Positions 8,908 through 19,656 of a stretch of 64,000 bases of DNA are shown in pieces; the stretch's first letter is position 1, and the number at the start of each line of letters is the position of its first letter. The notes below the pieces were generated by a model. That model was given only the letters and a program-made list of their open reading frames with translations, had not been told where the DNA came from and ran no database searches. Position numbers and translations under genes: made by a program. This stretch comes from Candidatus Thiodiazotropha sp. (ex Epidulcina cf. delphinae). GTDB lineage: Bacteria; Pseudomonadota; Gammaproteobacteria; Chromatiales; Chromatiaceae. The DNA lies in the NCBI GenBank assembly GCA_025656455.1, contig JAHXHS010000008.1:80621-144620 (forward strand), in the 5' to 3' direction.

Positions 8908-9846
8908 TCAATTGCCCCAGAAGGCGCCGATCGCGGCAATCCCCTGCGCGCCCGAGCGCATGGCCTGCCGCAGATGCGCCGAGCGCATGCCGCCCAAGGC
9001 GTAAACCGGAACATTGACCCGGTCTACCCAATCCCTGAAACGATCCCAGCCGAGGCATGGGGCATGTGGGTGAGAGGCGGTGGGCAACACGGGGGAGAGT
9101 AACGCATAATCCAACTGCAATCCCTCAGCCTGGTGAAGCTCAGACGGATTGTGGCAAGATGCGCCCAACAATCCATCGATTTCGGGTCGTTCCGTTAGCG
9201 CCGCCAGTTGCCGGGCTGTCAGGTGAATGCCATCAGCCTCTCCGGCCCAATCCAGCGCCCGCTGCGGCCGATTGACGAGCAACTTGGCCCCTTTGGCGCG
9301 ACAGATCTCCAGACTGGCCAGCAACAGATCCCGATAGACAGGATCGATCAATCGATGAGCACGCAACTGCACCACACCCGGCCCCGCTTCCAAGGCCTTG
9401 TGCAGCCTGTGTAGAAACTGCGCCGGTTGTGTCGCATCATCGCCGCTTATCAGATAGCGCCGGGGCAACCGCAAGGCGCTGATCACCGGGCGGTCGGCCG
9501 CCGGGAAAGCCTCCGGCTCCATCTCCGCCGGCAACAGCCAGCGAAGGGGTTGCCCTTCCAGGCCCTTCGGCACACCTTGATAGGCCGTCACCCGATAGAC
9601 ATCGAGCAGCACCCTGCGATCGCCGTAGTCATGCCTGATCCGAATCAGTGGCTCGCTGCGGAGTGACTGGATGCCCAGCTCTTCCTCCAGTTCACGGGCC
9701 AAGGCCTGTTCCGTGGACTCGCCCTGTTCGCGTTTGCCGCCGGGAAATTCCCAAAGTCCTCCCTGATGGCGATGATCCGCGCGCTTGGTCACCAGCACCC
9801 GGCCCGTGGCATCAAGGATCGCTGCAGCGGCTACATGGGTTGTCAT
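8908..9846 (-). CDS. Nudix hydrolase fused to a ThiE/TenI-like barrel
   Basis: 312 residues in two domains. Residues 1-130 are a MutT-type Nudix hydrolase with the box GGKREQGE...RELEEELGI at about 37-59; MutT cleans oxidised 8-oxo-dGTP from the nucleotide pool. Residues 135-312 resemble thiamine-phosphate synthase/TenI TIM barrels (DGIHLTARQL, GASCHNPSEL, YALLSPVLPTASHP, PVYALGGM). This fusion is found in several gammaproteobacteria, usually annotated as a Nudix family hydrolase, and the barrel's role is not settled. It follows argJ on the same strand with a 62-bp gap. The Nudix half is expected to be active; the second half may have lost ThiE activity. Confidence 0.9.
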   Translation of the reverse strand: MTTHVAAAAILDATGRVLVTKRADHRHQGGLWEFPGGKREQGESTEQALARELEEELGIQSLRSEPLIRIRHDYGDRRVLLDVYRVTAYQGVPKGLEGQPLRWLLPAEMEPEAFPAADRPVISALRLPRRYLISGDDATQPAQFLHRLHKALEAGPGVVQLRAHRLIDPVYRDLLLASLEICRAKGAKLLVNRPQRALDWAGEADGIHLTARQLAALTERPEIDGLLGASCHNPSELHQAEGLQLDYALLSPVLPTASHPHAPCLGWDRFRDWVDRVNVPVYALGGMRSAHLRQAMRSGAQGIAAIGAFWGN

Positions 9847-9908
9847 GCTGATAGGATATGGCAGTGGCCAAACAATAGTAATCCGTTCGTGAGCCCCGAC
9901 AATATCAC

Positions 9909-11099
9909 CTAGGTGCGATATTCGGCGTTGATCTTGACGTAGTCATAGGAAAGGTCACAGGTCAGAACCCGCGCATCGGCGCCGCCACGATCCAAACTGA
10001 CCCGAATCGTGAACTCCCGGCGACGCATTACCGACGCCCCCGCCTGTTCCGTGTAGTCGGAAGCCCGCCCACCGTTGCGCACGATACAGACATCGTCCAG
10101 CCAGATCTCAACGCGATCGATGGCCAGCCCCTCAAGCCCCGACCGCCCGACCGCGGCAAGGATTCGTCCCCAGTTGGGATCGGAAGCGAAGAGTGCTGTC
10201 TTGACCAGGGGAGAGTGGGCAATAGTAAAGGCTACATCCCGCGCCTCCGCTTCATCAGCCGCCTGTTCAACCACAACCTCCACCAGTTTGGTGGCGCCTT
10301 CCCCGTCACGTACGATGTCGCGGGCCAGTTCCATGCAGACTTCCTGGACGGCCTGGGCGAATCGCTCATAGATGGGGGAATTGGTATCCGTCACAGGCGG
10401 CAGCGACGAGGCGCCGCTGGCGATCAACACGCAGGCATCGTTGGTGGACGTATCGCCGTCCACCGTAATACTGTTGAACGATGGCTTGACCGCCGCAGCC
10501 AAACACGCCTGCAACAACTTCCGCTCCACCGCCAGATCGGTAGCCAGATAGGCCAGCATGGTCGCCATGTCGGGGTGTATCATGCCCGATCCTTTTGCCA
10601 TCCCGGTAACGGTGACGGGTACGCCGTCAACCTCGAAACGGCGCGAGGCGAGTTTGGGGCGCGTGTCAGTGGTCATGATGGCGCGGGAGGCTCGCTCCCA
10701 ACCCGCCGGCTCGAGATCGGCCATTGCATCGGGGATGACCTGGCGCAGCCGCTCCACCGGGAGGTTCTCGCCGATCACGCCGGTGGAAAAAGGCAAAACC
10801 TGTTCAATATTGCATCCTGCCGCCCCCGCCAGGTCTTGACAGCTGGTCAGGGCATCCTGCAGGCCCTGTCTACCCGTGCCTGCATTGGCGTTGCCGGCGT
10901 TGATCAGCAACAGGCGGGGGCTCCCCTGCCGCAGATGCCTCCTGGCCAGCGCTACCGGAGCGGCGCAAAAGGCGTTGCGGGTGAATACCGCCGCACACTC
11001 GGCTCCCTCGGCCAGCTCGATAACGACCAGATCATCCCTGCCAGCCACCCGGATGCCGGCCGCGGCGGATCCCAGCCTGACTCCCGCAACGGCGCGCAT
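9909..11099 (-). CDS. argJ: Glutamate N-acetyltransferase / ornithine acetyltransferase
   Basis: ArgJ transfers the acetyl group from N-acetylornithine to glutamate in the cyclic arginine pathway, and in some bacteria also uses acetyl-CoA. The proenzyme cuts itself before a Thr nucleophile; the site is visible as MIHPDMATML near residue 182. FSTGVIGENLP and the end KINAEYRT are also typical. About 396 residues is normal length. I chose the ATG at 11097-11099, three bases beyond the secA stop (TGA 11104-11102); a GTG at 11123 inside secA would add eight residues not seen in the family. Short spacing suggests co-transcription with secA. Confidence 0.96.
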   Translation of the reverse strand: MRAVAGVRLGSAAAGIRVAGRDDLVVIELAEGAECAAVFTRNAFCAAPVALARRHLRQGSPRLLLINAGNANAGTGRQGLQDALTSCQDLAGAAGCNIEQVLPFSTGVIGENLPVERLRQVIPDAMADLEPAGWERASRAIMTTDTRPKLASRRFEVDGVPVTVTGMAKGSGMIHPDMATMLAYLATDLAVERKLLQACLAAAVKPSFNSITVDGDTSTNDACVLIASGASSLPPVTDTNSPIYERFAQAVQEVCMELARDIVRDGEGATKLVEVVVEQAADEAEARDVAFTIAHSPLVKTALFASDPNWGRILAAVGRSGLEGLAIDRVEIWLDDVCIVRNGGRASDYTEQAGASVMRRREFTIRVSLDRGGADARVLTCDLSYDYVKINAEYRT

Positions 11100-11101
11100 G
11101 C

Positions 11102-13915
11102 TCAATTCAGACGGCCATGGCACTGTTTGTATTTTTTACCCGAGCCACAGGGGCAGGGCTCGTTACGCCCGATCTTTCGCCCATCACGCACAAAAGGCTG
11201 CTGGGGCTGGCGACCCGCTTCGCCCGTTGCGGCAGGGACCTCCTCCTCCGGCAGGCCCTCGAAGGTCTCATGCTTGAACTCGAACTCGTTCACCCGGGGT
11301 TGCGGTTCGCGCATCACCATCTCTTCGGGAAGCTGCACCTTGACCTTGGAAAGCAGGCCGATGACCTCTCGCTTGATACTGTCGAGCATGCTGGAGAACA
11401 TGGCGAAGGCCTCGCGCTTGTACTCCTGTTTCGGATTTTTCTGCGCATATCCACGCAGATGAATGCCCTGACGCAGGTAGTCCATGGCCGCAAGGTGCTC
11501 CTTCCAGTGGCTGTCCACAGTCTGCAACATCATCGCCTTTTCGAACTGACGCATATTCTCCGCACCGACCAGCGCCTCCTTCTCTTGATAGATATCGAGC
11601 AGGGATTGAGCGATTTTCTGCTTCAGGGTCTCCTCATGCAGATCCTCGTCCTCATCCAGCCATTGCTGAATCGACCATTCATCGCCAAACAATTCGGCCA
11701 GCGACTCGCTCAGACCAGGGACGTCCCACTGCTCTTCGATGCTCTCCCGGGGGATATGTTGGTGGAAAACCTCATCCAGCACATCCTCCCGCAACACGGC
11801 TATGGAATCGGAGATATCCGAGGTCTCCATCAGTTCGTTTCGCTGCTCATAGACCACCCGACGCTGGTCGTTGGCCACATCGTCGTACTCCAGCAACTGC
11901 TTGCGGATATCGAAGTTGCGCCCCTCCACCTTGCGCTGAGCGTTCTCGATAGCCCGGGAGACCCAGGGGTGTTCGATCGCCTCGCCCTTCTCCATGCCGA
12001 GCTTCTGCATCAAACCACCGACCTTGTCGGAGGCGAAGATCCTCATCAGATTGTCCTGCAAAGAGAGGTAGAAGCGGCTTGAACCCGGATCACCCTGCCG
12101 GCCTGACCGGCCACGCAGCTGATTGTCGATGCGTCGGGACTCATGCCGCTCGGTGCCGATAACATGCAATCCGCCGGCATCCAGCACCTGTTGATGCCGT
12201 TGCTTCCAGGCCTCCGTGTGCTCCGCCACGACTGTCGGCTCGGGATGCTCTCCCAGCTCCTCCAGTTCGGTCTCAAGATTGCCGCCAAGTACGATATCGG
12301 TGCCGCGACCCGCCATGTTGGTGGCGATGGTGATGGCCCCGGGGCGACCGGCCTGAGCGACGATGCCCGCCTCCTGCTCATGGTGTTTGGCATTCAGCAC
12401 CTTATGCGCCACCCCGGCCTTCTGCAACAATTCGGAGACCAATTCGGAGGTCTCGATGGAGGCGGTGCCCACCAGCGCCGGCTGGCCGCGCTCGACACAG
12501 TCCTGAACATCCTCCAGGATCGACTGGTACTTCTCTTCGGGCGTCAGATAGACTAGATCGCCCATATCCTTGCGAATCATCGGCATATTGGTGGGGATGA
12601 CCACCACCTCCAGGCCGTAGATCTGCTGGAACTCAAAGGCCTCGGTGTCCGCGGTGCCGGTCATGCCGGCCAGTTTTTCGTAGAGACGGAAATAGTTCTG
12701 AAAGGTGATGGACGCCAGGGTCTGGTTCTCGTTCTGAATCTCGACCCCCTCCTTCGCCTCCACCGCTTGATGCTGGCCGTCGGACCAGCGCCGGCCCGGC
12801 ATGGTGCGGCCAGTGAACTCGTCGACGATGACAATCTGACCATCCTTGACAATGTAATCCACATTGCGCTGAAACAGGGCATGGGCTCGCAGGGCGGCAT
12901 TCGCATGATGCATCAGGATGATGTTGGCGGAATCATAGAGACTGGCTCCCTCTTCCAACAGGCCTGCCTCGGTGAGCATCTCCTCCACATGCTGGTGTCC
13001 CTCCTCACTGAAGTAGACTTGACGCGCCTTTTCGTCCACTGAAAAGTCGCCAGGACCAAAGTCGGGCTTACCCTCCTCGTTGGTGATCGGTGATTGTCTG
13101 GTGAGGCGAGGGATAATCTCGTTGACTGCCTTATAGAGTTCCGAGGAGTCGTCCGTCGGCCCGGAGATGATCAACGGCGTACGCGCCTCATCGATCAGGA
13201 TCGAGTCCACCTCGTCGACAATGGCGAAAAACGGCGGGCGCTGCACCCGTTGCTCGGCGCTGAAGGCCATATTGTCGCGCAGATAGTCGAAACCGTATTC
13301 ATTGTTGGTCCCATAGGTGATATCCGCGGCATAGGCCTCCTGGCGGGTCACCGGCTTCAGATGGGGATAGCCGCCGGCCTTCCCGTCATATTCCGGATCG
13401 TATAGATAAGAGGCACTGTCTGGCCCCATGCCGCCTGAAGAGTTGATCACACCGATGGTGAGGCCGAGAAAATCGTACAACCGCCCCATCCAGGCGGCAT
13501 CGCGGCGGGCCAGGTAGTCGTTCACTGTCACCACATGCACGCCCTTACCGGGCAGCGCATTCAGATAGGCGGCAAGGGTCGCCACCAGGGTCTTGCCCTC
13601 ACCGGTCCTCATCTCGGCGATTTTGCCCTGATGCAGCACCATGCCGCCGATCAGCTGGACATCGAAATGGCGCATCTGCATCACCCGGCGACCGGCTTCC
13701 CTGACAATAGCGAAGGCCTCCTGCATCAGGCTTTCCAGTGACGCACCCTCTTCCAGACGAGAACGGAACTCAGCGGTTTTGTTCCTCAATGCCTCATCCG
13801 GGAGTTTTTCGATAGCGGCTTCCAGTTGACTGATCTGAGAGACCGTCTTTGTCATCCGTTTGATCAGACGCTCGTTTCGGCTGCCGAAAATCTTCTTGAA
13901 GATATTACTAACCAT
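11102..13915 (-). CDS. secA: Preprotein translocase ATPase SecA
   Basis: SecA is the motor that pushes unfolded precursor proteins through SecYEG at the inner membrane. The 937-residue protein has the helicase-like nucleotide domain ([13 protein letters not shown] near residue 105, [20 protein letters not shown] near 215), the preprotein crosslinking and helical domains, and the C-terminal zinc-binding tail [14 protein letters not shown] that docks SecB and lipids. Length is slightly above the E. coli protein. It lies downstream of the M23 peptidase gene and upstream of argJ. The 522-bp region before its start is filled with palindromic repeats, so its promoter is probably close to the start codon. 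No secM-like arrest ORF was recognised. Confidence 0.98.
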   Translation of the reverse strand: MVSNIFKKIFGSRNERLIKRMTKTVSQISQLEAAIEKLPDEALRNKTAEFRSRLEEGASLESLMQEAFAIVREAGRRVMQMRHFDVQLIGGMVLHQGKIAEMRTGEGKTLVATLAAYLNALPGKGVHVVTVNDYLARRDAAWMGRLYDFLGLTIGVINSSGGMGPDSASYLYDPEYDGKAGGYPHLKPVTRQEAYAADITYGTNNEYGFDYLRDNMAFSAEQRVQRPPFFAIVDEVDSILIDEARTPLIISGPTDDSSELYKAVNEIIPRLTRQSPITNEEGKPDFGPGDFSVDEKARQVYFSEEGHQHVEEMLTEAGLLEEGASLYDSANIILMHHANAALRAHALFQRNVDYIVKDGQIVIVDEFTGRTMPGRRWSDGQHQAVEAKEGVEIQNENQTLASITFQNYFRLYEKLAGMTGTADTEAFEFQQIYGLEVVVIPTNMPMIRKDMGDLVYLTPEEKYQSILEDVQDCVERGQPALVGTASIETSELVSELLQKAGVAHKVLNAKHHEQEAGIVAQAGRPGAITIATNMAGRGTDIVLGGNLETELEELGEHPEPTVVAEHTEAWKQRHQQVLDAGGLHVIGTERHESRRIDNQLRGRSGRQGDPGSSRFYLSLQDNLMRIFASDKVGGLMQKLGMEKGEAIEHPWVSRAIENAQRKVEGRNFDIRKQLLEYDDVANDQRRVVYEQRNELMETSDISDSIAVLREDVLDEVFHQHIPRESIEEQWDVPGLSESLAELFGDEWSIQQWLDEDEDLHEETLKQKIAQSLLDIYQEKEALVGAENMRQFEKAMMLQTVDSHWKEHLAAMDYLRQGIHLRGYAQKNPKQEYKREAFAMFSSMLDSIKREVIGLLSKVKVQLPEEMVMREPQPRVNEFEFKHETFEGLPEEEVPAATGEAGRQPQQPFVRDGRKIGRNEPCPCGSGKKYKQCHGRLN

Positions 13916-14055
13916 GAATCGGTGTTTCCGTCAGAGATGCGAAATTGTGGGATCATACAGCAAGCTGTGGGATTGCTGAAGGATGGGCTTGGCATGCAGG
14001 GAATCGGGCAGCAATTTCAGCCTATTTCATCCCTGTTTACCCGCGTCTTTTTTCC

Positions 14056-14165
14056 TAGGGCCTGTTAACACTAATCAGATTGTCACTGTTGTGCCTGAAA
14101 AAGCCCCAATCAAGGCGCGAGGAGCGCGGTTTGGTCGCTCCAAATAAGCGACGAGCAACGCCGAA
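14056..14165. repeat. Decayed left half of the TAGGGCCTGTTAACA MITE-like element
   Basis: About 110 bp starting TAGGGCCTGTTAACAC closely follows the left part of the complete 269-bp element at 54942-55210 (shared blocks include CCTGAAAAAG and CCAATCAAGGCGCGAGGAG). The matching right end is absent, so this is a truncated or diverged copy. It lies upstream of secA. Confidence 0.75.
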
Positions 14166-14222
14166 ACACGGCAGCCGTCAAGGCAATCGATTACTCACTG
14201 ATTATTGCGCTTTTTTCCCTAT

Positions 14223-14407
14223 TATTAACCCGGCACCCTAATTTAGGGTCCGTCCAGAAACAAGACAATTTCTCTCGCAAAGACGCCAAGATCGCCAAGG
14301 AAAAATAAATACAATAAAAAAACAATAAGTTATAACTTAGCGATCTTGGCGTCTTTGCGAGAATTTTTCTTTCCGGACGGACCCTAAATTAGGGTGCCGG
14401 GTTAATA
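14223..14407. repeat. 185-bp inverted-repeat element upstream of secA
   Basis: The ends, beginning TATTAACCCGGCACCC at 14223, are inverse complements for about 40 bases and remain nearly complementary for another 35 or so (shared GATCTTGGCGTCTTTGCG block), leaving a short AT-rich centre. The inner GTCCGTCCAGAAA motif also begins the longer elements at 35.6 and 38.5 kb. It has no coding capacity and looks like a non-autonomous palindromic element. Confidence 0.8.
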
Positions 14408-14437
14408 TCCTGTTGCGTGCGCACCGGGGAAGAGAAC

Positions 14438-15370
14438 TCACCCCTGATTGCGTTTGTTGAGGATATATTTGGTGGGATCGACCGTCTTGCCGTTGCGCAC
14501 CACCTCGAAGTGGACATGGGGCCCGGTGGAACGGCCGGTGGAACCCATGCCGGCGATGACCTGACCTTGCTTGACGCGGTCGCCGACCTTCACCTTGATC
14601 TCGCTATTGTGCCCATAGCGGGTGATGTACCCCTTGCCATGATTGATTTCGACTAATTTGCCATAGCCATAGCGTTCCCCGGCCCAGGTAACCACGCCGG
14701 CAGCGACGACCACTACCATCGAACCCTCTTTTCCGGCAAAATCCATGCCTTTGTGCATCGCGCGCTTACCGGTGAAGGGGTCGTTGCGCATACCGAAATA
14801 GGAGGAGATCCATCCCTTCTGTATCGGCCTCCCGGCCGGATGGACGGAATCCTCGAGATTGGAATTCATGATCAGGTCCTCCACCAGGGCGAGTTGCTGC
14901 TGGCGATGTTCGATCATTTGTTCGAATTGCGCCATCTCTACCAGGAGATCCGGCAATGCCGATGGCTGGTTGAGGGATTGCACGGCCTCGGGACCGCCCA
15001 GGGCAGGCGGTATATCGAAACTGAATTCGCCCTTGTCGAGACCGCCCATATCCACCAACCGCTCTCCCAAGGCATCCAGGCGCAGCAGTTGCGACTGGAG
15101 TTGTCCGACACGGATGGCCAGGGCGTCGATACCTCCATGGGCGTCCGACTTGGCGTCTTCCAGCAGTTGACGCTCCCGATCAAAGGTCTTTTTCAGACTG
15201 GTCACCAACTGGTGTTCTGGAAACTCCGTGTCCCCGATACCCGTCTGATAGCCGAACCACATCATACCCAGACCGAAAACGGTCACTAAACCCAATACAA
15301 TCGTTGCATGAAGGCACCGCATTGCCGTGCCGCAAGTCTGTCCAATCCCACGTAAATAAATGATTTTCAT
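14438..15370 (-). CDS. M23 (LytM-type) peptidase
   Basis: 310 residues. An N-terminal membrane anchor (about residues 20-42) is followed by a coiled-coil-like segment rich in charged residues and a C-terminal M23 metallopeptidase domain. Zinc-site motifs are intact: HKGMDFAG near residue 206 and HVHFEVVRNG near 286, so it should be an active peptidoglycan endopeptidase rather than a degenerate EnvC/NlpD-type activator. It faces the periplasm. The position next to secA and lpxC is common in gammaproteobacteria. The ATG at 15368-15370 lacks a clear Shine-Dalgarno, and an in-frame ATG at 15322 is an alternative just before the anchor. Confidence 0.9.
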   Translation of the reverse strand: MKIIYLRGIGQTCGTAMRCLHATIVLGLVTVFGLGMMWFGYQTGIGDTEFPEHQLVTSLKKTFDRERQLLEDAKSDAHGGIDALAIRVGQLQSQLLRLDALGERLVDMGGLDKGEFSFDIPPALGGPEAVQSLNQPSALPDLLVEMAQFEQMIEHRQQQLALVEDLIMNSNLEDSVHPAGRPIQKGWISSYFGMRNDPFTGKRAMHKGMDFAGKEGSMVVVVAAGVVTWAGERYGYGKLVEINHGKGYITRYGHNSEIKVKVGDRVKQGQVIAGMGSTGRSTGPHVHFEVVRNGKTVDPTKYILNKRNQG

Positions 15371-15433
15371 TGCTAAAATTAAGTTAATTCCGCGCTCTAC
15401 CTAAACCTTTTGTCGGTCGAAAACTTTTGAACT

Positions 15434-15461
15434 TTATCACTTTCTGCCGAAAATGTGATAA
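15434..15461. promoter_or_regulatory. TTATCAC...GTGATAA palindrome between M23 gene and dciA
   Basis: TTATCAC (15434-15440) and GTGATAA (15455-15461) are inverse complements 14 bases apart in the divergent region of the M23 peptidase and dciA genes. It could be an operator or hairpin. Spacing and arm order do not fit a CRP/FNR site. Confidence 0.25.
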
Positions 15462-15657
15462 TTTTTGTCAATATTTTTCATCCAGCCCGAAGTTTCACCA
15501 TGCAGGCGATGATTGTGCGAGGCTGGCACAAGGGTGCGTTCAATGGAACTCGGGGAATAGGCAGTGATTGGTTGATATTCCTGAAACATGAATATAAAAG
15601 CTGTTTTAAATTAACGTTATCAGTGACTGAGCGAAATATTCGAACTAGGCTTCGCCA

Positions 15658-16095
15658 ATGGATCCCGTCAGCAAAATAGTCGCATCCCATGCCACACCGG
15701 CCAGGCTCGGGAAGCAATTGTCAGCCCAAAAAGCCCTCTTTCAGCGGGTCAGGCAATACCTCCCTCCACCGCTGGACTCACAACTCAAAGCGGCGGTCAT
15801 GCAAGAGCAGACCCTCAGCCTGTTCGTCAGCTCCCCGGTTTGGGCCAGTCGCCTACGCTATCTGATCCCCCAGTTACATCGACAATTGCGGGAGAGCGGC
15901 CTCAGAGTGGAACGGTTGCGCACCCGGATAGTGCCCGATGAGAGGGCCGGGGCAGCCAAACCCACCTTGAAACGTCGATTGAAATTGAGTCGCGAGAGCG
16001 GTGAACTGCTGCGTCGGACCGCGGCATCCATCAGTGACCGACAACTACGGGACGCCATGCTCAGACTCAGTAGCCACTGCGATAGTGATAACTAG
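15658..16095 (+). CDS. dciA: DciA-like (DUF721) replicative helicase loader
   Basis: A 145-residue basic protein with the DUF721/DciA domain over roughly residues 15-105: QKALFQRVRQYLPPPL, then VMQEQTLSLFVSSPVWASRLRYLIPQL, the conserved core in which the Trp-Ala segment is typical. DciA loads the DnaB helicase in bacteria that lack DnaC/DnaI. The C-terminal 40 residues are Arg-rich and likely disordered. It is the only plus-strand gene between lpxC and secA, the usual place for this gene in many gammaproteobacteria. The function is assigned from family and location; residues alone do not prove helicase loading. Confidence 0.8.
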   Translation: MDPVSKIVASHATPARLGKQLSAQKALFQRVRQYLPPPLDSQLKAAVMQEQTLSLFVSSPVWASRLRYLIPQLHRQLRESGLRVERLRTRIVPDERAGAAKPTLKRRLKLSRESGELLRRTAASISDRQLRDAMLRLSSHCDSDN

Positions 16096-16119
16096 TTTGG
16101 TACAGTTTATACGTTACAC
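16096..16119. repeat. Partial copy of the 6014-6090 element
   Basis: TTGGTACAGTTTATACGTTA and the following CACC repeat the right part of the 77-bp element at 6014-6090. It fills the gap between the convergent dciA and lpxC genes, ending at the lpxC stop. Confidence 0.65.
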
Positions 16120-17037
16120 CTAGGAGACGGTGAGGTGAGCGGGCTTCATATATGAGATCGGAGCATCCGCCGGTTCATCAAAGGTGATCTCTTCCCAAGC
16201 ATCCTGCTGATTGATCAGTTCACGCAGCAGGCGGTTGTTCAGGGCATGCCCCGACTTATGCCCGCTGAAGGCACCGATCAGACTGTGCCCAAGCAGATAA
16301 AGGTCGCCGATGGCATCGAGGATTTTATGCTTCACGAACTCGTCTTCGTAGCGTAAGCCGTCGTCATTCATGACCCGGTAGTCATCCAGCACCACGGCAT
16401 TGTCCGGACTGCCGCCCAACGCCAGCTCCTTCTGTCTCAGCATCTCGATGTCACGCAGAAAACCGAAGGTGCGCGCCCGACTGACCTCCCTGACGAAGGA
16501 GGTGGAAGAGAAATCGACCGTGGCGTATTGGGGACGCTCCTTGAAGGCCGGATGGTCGAAATCGATGGAGAAGGAGACCTTGAATCCGTCGAAGGGCTCG
16601 AAACTGGCGCGTTTGTCACCCTCCAGCACCTCGACCTTGCGTTTTATCCGAATGAATCGCTTGGCCTGGTTCTGCTCCTCCACGCCCGCGGACTGCAGCA
16701 GAAAAACGAAGGGGCCGGCGCTACCGTCCATGATCGGCACCTCCGCCGCGCTCACATCGACATAGGCATTATCGATACCGAGCCCGGCCAGTGCGGAGAG
16801 GAGATGTTCCACGGTGGAGACCCTAACGCCGTGCTGCACCAGGGTGCTCGAAAGTCTCGTATCCCCGACATTCTCGGCGCAGGCGCGTATTTCTACCGGT
16901 GGATCGAGGTCGATGCGCCGGAAAATGATCCCGGTGTCCGGGGCAGCCGGTCGCAGGGTAAGGTAGACCTTCTCCCCCGTGTGCAGCCCCACTCCCGTGG
17001 CGCGTATCACGTTCTTCAACGTACGTTGCCAAATCAT
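16120..17037 (-). CDS. lpxC: UDP-3-O-acyl-N-acetylglucosamine deacetylase
   Basis: LpxC is the zinc deacetylase that commits UDP-acyl-GlcNAc to lipid A synthesis, so the organism makes lipopolysaccharide. The 305-residue protein shows the N-terminal [20 protein letters not shown], the zinc-site region [18 protein letters not shown], the catalytic DGSAGPFV and the C-terminal [14 protein letters not shown]...[10 protein letters not shown]. The ATG at 17035-17037 has a GGAG nine bases upstream; the frame is open a little further but without family sequence. It closes the dcw cluster behind ftsZ, the normal gammaproteobacterial arrangement. Confidence 0.98.
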   Translation of the reverse strand: MIWQRTLKNVIRATGVGLHTGEKVYLTLRPAAPDTGIIFRRIDLDPPVEIRACAENVGDTRLSSTLVQHGVRVSTVEHLLSALAGLGIDNAYVDVSAAEVPIMDGSAGPFVFLLQSAGVEEQNQAKRFIRIKRKVEVLEGDKRASFEPFDGFKVSFSIDFDHPAFKERPQYATVDFSSTSFVREVSRARTFGFLRDIEMLRQKELALGGSPDNAVVLDDYRVMNDDGLRYEDEFVKHKILDAIGDLYLLGHSLIGAFSGHKSGHALNNRLLRELINQQDAWEEITFDEPADAPISYMKPAHLTVS

Positions 17038-17161
17038 CGACTTGCAGCTCCCGAGCTGAGACTGACCGTTTAGGCCCAAAAGGCGCGCATGCTAACATAA
17101 GCGGAACGTCTGTTGAAACAGTTTGGACGCTCCTGCCTAGTATAACCCCACCAATTCTACA

Positions 17162-18340
17162 CTAATCGGCCTGGCGACGTAAAAAGGCCGGAATATCGAG
17201 ATAATCGAGATTGCCGCCAGCCGTAGCCGCCACCGTCGAACGCCCTGCCCGGCCGTTGCGCAACACCGTCGGCCGGTCCAGTTCGCGGTAGTCGTCCGGT
17301 GCGGCCTGAGGATCCTCCGCGTCGACCAGTTTCACCGATGAGATCTCCTCCATCTTCGCCGGTCTGGGCAGTTCCGCCTTGACCCGCTCGCCCAGTCCGG
17401 TGGCGACCACCGTGACCCGCATATCGTTCTGCATATCCGGGTCAATGACCGTACCCACCACCACCGTGGCATCGTCATCGGCAAATTCGCGCACGGTATT
17501 GCCCACCTCGTCGAACTCGCCGATCGCCAGATTGAGCCCGGCGGTGATATTCACCAGGATACCCTTGGCGCCGGCCAGATTGACATCCTCCAGCAGCGGA
17601 CTGCGAATTGCCCGCTCCGCCGCCTCGCGGGCCCGGTTATCGCCCGAGGCCTCGCCTGACCCCATCATCGCGGCGCCCATCTCGGACATCACTGTCTTCA
17701 CATCGGCGAAATCCACGTTGATCAGACCGGGGCGGGTGATCAACTCAGCGATCCCCTGAACCGCATGCAGCAGAACGTCATTGGCCGTCTTGAAGGCATT
17801 CAACAGACTCATCTCCTTGCCCAGCACCGCCAACAGCTTTTCATTCGGGATGGTAATCAGCGAATCCACATGCTTGCCGAGTTCAGCCATCCCATGTTCA
17901 GCGATCTTCATCCGTTTGCCGCCTTCAAAACCGAACGGTTTGGTCACTACCGCAACCGTGAGGATACCGAGTTCCTTGGCGACTTGCGCCACCACGGGCG
18001 CGGCGCCTGTCCCGGTGCCTCCCCCCATGCCGGCGGTGATAAAGATCATATCCGCCCCGCTGAGCACCTCTTCGATGCGATCCTTGTCATCGACAGCCGC
18101 CTGACAGCCGATTTCCGGGTTCGCCCCCGCACCCAGGCCCTTGGTGATATCGGAACCGAGCTGAAGCAGGGTTCGCACCTCGCTATTGCGCAGGGCCTGG
18201 GCATCGGTGTTGGCGCAGATGAAATCCACGCCTTCGATTTCCCCCGTCAGCATATGGTTGACGGCATTGCCGCCGCCTCCGCCGACACCGATCACCTTGA
18301 TCACCGCATTCTGGCTATGCGTATCCATTAATTCGAACAT
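17162..18340 (-). CDS. ftsZ: Cell division protein FtsZ
   Basis: FtsZ is the tubulin-like GTPase that forms the division ring. The 392-residue protein has the N-terminal [13 protein letters not shown], the tubulin signature [10 protein letters not shown] near residue 108, the T7 loop [11 protein letters not shown] and a conserved C-terminal peptide [15 protein letters not shown] that binds FtsA and ZipA. All parts needed for function are present. It follows ftsA with a 40-bp gap and precedes lpxC. Confidence 0.98.
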   Translation of the reverse strand: MFELMDTHSQNAVIKVIGVGGGGGNAVNHMLTGEIEGVDFICANTDAQALRNSEVRTLLQLGSDITKGLGAGANPEIGCQAAVDDKDRIEEVLSGADMIFITAGMGGGTGTGAAPVVAQVAKELGILTVAVVTKPFGFEGGKRMKIAEHGMAELGKHVDSLITIPNEKLLAVLGKEMSLLNAFKTANDVLLHAVQGIAELITRPGLINVDFADVKTVMSEMGAAMMGSGEASGDNRAREAAERAIRSPLLEDVNLAGAKGILVNITAGLNLAIGEFDEVGNTVREFADDDATVVVGTVIDPDMQNDMRVTVVATGLGERVKAELPRPAKMEEISSVKLVDAEDPQAAPDDYRELDRPTVLRNGRAGRSTVAATAGGNLDYLDIPAFLRRQAD

Positions 18341-18380
18341 TGTCCACCTCCGCGTCTGTCGCGCCTTACAGATAAAATGT

Positions 18381-19616
18381 TTAAAAATTGCCTTGAAACC
18401 AGTGTTTCATACGTTCCCAAATCGCCTTCATGCTACCTTCATTGGCCAGCTCCCGACCTCCCTGAGAGCGATTCCGCTGACCGAACAACAACAGTCCTAC
18501 GCCGGTGGAATAGATGGGATTGCGCACCACGTCAGCGAGTCCGCTGACATACCGCGGCACACCGAGCCGCACCGGCATGTGAAAAACCTCTTCCGCCAAA
18601 TCGATCACCCCTTCCATTTTCGAACTGCCGCCTGTCAGCACCACGCCGCCGGCAACGACATCCTCGAATCCGCTGCGGCGCAGTTCGGCCTGAATCAGGG
18701 TCATCAGCTCTTCATATCGGGGCTCCACGACCTCCGCCAGGGTTTGGCGTGATAGCCTGCGCGGCGGTCGTTCTCCAATACTGGGCACCTCGATGGTCTC
18801 GTCGCTGGTGGCCAGTTGAGTGAGCGCGCAGGCATACTTGATCTTGATATCCTCGGCATGCTGGGTCGGGGTGCGCATGGCTACGGCGATATCGTTGGTG
18901 ACCTGATCTCCGGCGATGGGAATCACCGCGGTGTGACGAATCGCGCCGCCGGTGAAGACGGCGATATCGGTGGTGCCGCCGCCGATATCCACCAGGCAGA
19001 CACCCAGCTCTTTCTCGTCTTCGCTCAGCACCGAATGGCTGGAGGCGAGCTGTTCCAGGATCAGATCGTCCGCCTCCAGGCCGCAACGTCGGATACACTT
19101 GACGATGTTCTGCGCCGCACTGACCGCCCCGGTGACCATATGCACCCTCGCTTCGAGCCGCACACCGGACATGCCAATGGGATCGTGGATACCCTCCTGC
19201 TCGTCGATGATGAACTCCTGGGGCAAGATATGCAGGATCTTCTGATCCGCCGGAATCGCCACCGCTCGAGCGGCGTCGATCACGCGCTCCACATCCCCCT
19301 GGGTCACCTCTTTGTCCTTGATGGCGACGATGCCGTGGGAATTGAGGCTGCGGATATGGCTCCCGGCGATCCCTGCATACACCGAGTGGATCTCGCAACC
19401 CGCCATCAACTCCGCCTCCTCCACCGCGCGCTGAATCGATTGCACGGTGGACTCGATGTTCACTACCACGCCTTTTTTCAATCCGCGTGACGGGTGGGAG
19501 CCGATACCGATAATCTCTATCCCGCCGTCGGCTTTGACCTCACCGACGATCGCCACCACCTTTGAGGTGCCGATATCGAGTCCAATGATCAAGTTTTTCT
19601 CACTTCGCTTTGTCAT
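18381..19616 (-). CDS. ftsA: Cell division protein FtsA
   Basis: FtsA is the actin-like ATPase that tethers FtsZ filaments to the inner membrane. The 411-residue protein has the phosphate-1 loop [15 protein letters not shown], the phosphate-2 motif [13 protein letters not shown], the adenosine motif [12 protein letters not shown] and a C-terminal amphipathic tail ([12 protein letters not shown]) that serves as the membrane anchor. Length and order are normal. It lies between ftsQ and ftsZ on the same strand. Confidence 0.98.
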   Translation of the reverse strand: MTKRSEKNLIIGLDIGTSKVVAIVGEVKADGGIEIIGIGSHPSRGLKKGVVVNIESTVQSIQRAVEEAELMAGCEIHSVYAGIAGSHIRSLNSHGIVAIKDKEVTQGDVERVIDAARAVAIPADQKILHILPQEFIIDEQEGIHDPIGMSGVRLEARVHMVTGAVSAAQNIVKCIRRCGLEADDLILEQLASSHSVLSEDEKELGVCLVDIGGGTTDIAVFTGGAIRHTAVIPIAGDQVTNDIAVAMRTPTQHAEDIKIKYACALTQLATSDETIEVPSIGERPPRRLSRQTLAEVVEPRYEELMTLIQAELRRSGFEDVVAGGVVLTGGSSKMEGVIDLAEEVFHMPVRLGVPRYVSGLADVVRNPIYSTGVGLLLFGQRNRSQGGRELANEGSMKAIWERMKHWFQGNF

Positions 19617-19656
19617 TCATCTACCTATGATTAGCGTGTCATTCCCAAGCACTCTG

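Noticed and set aside
10215..12082. Long plus-strand open frames opposite argJ and secA
   Set aside because: They are antisense to strongly conserved genes, have no family motifs and arise from the GC-rich codon pattern of the real genes.
15434..15461. TTATCAC...GTGATAA as a CRP/FNR site
   Set aside because: Arms are in the wrong order and 14 bases apart; CRP sites need TGTGA-N6-TCACA. Listed only as a weak palindrome.
17765..19490. Long plus-strand frames opposite ftsZ and ftsA
   Set aside because: Fully antisense to FtsZ and FtsA with no Shine-Dalgarno or recognisable domain.
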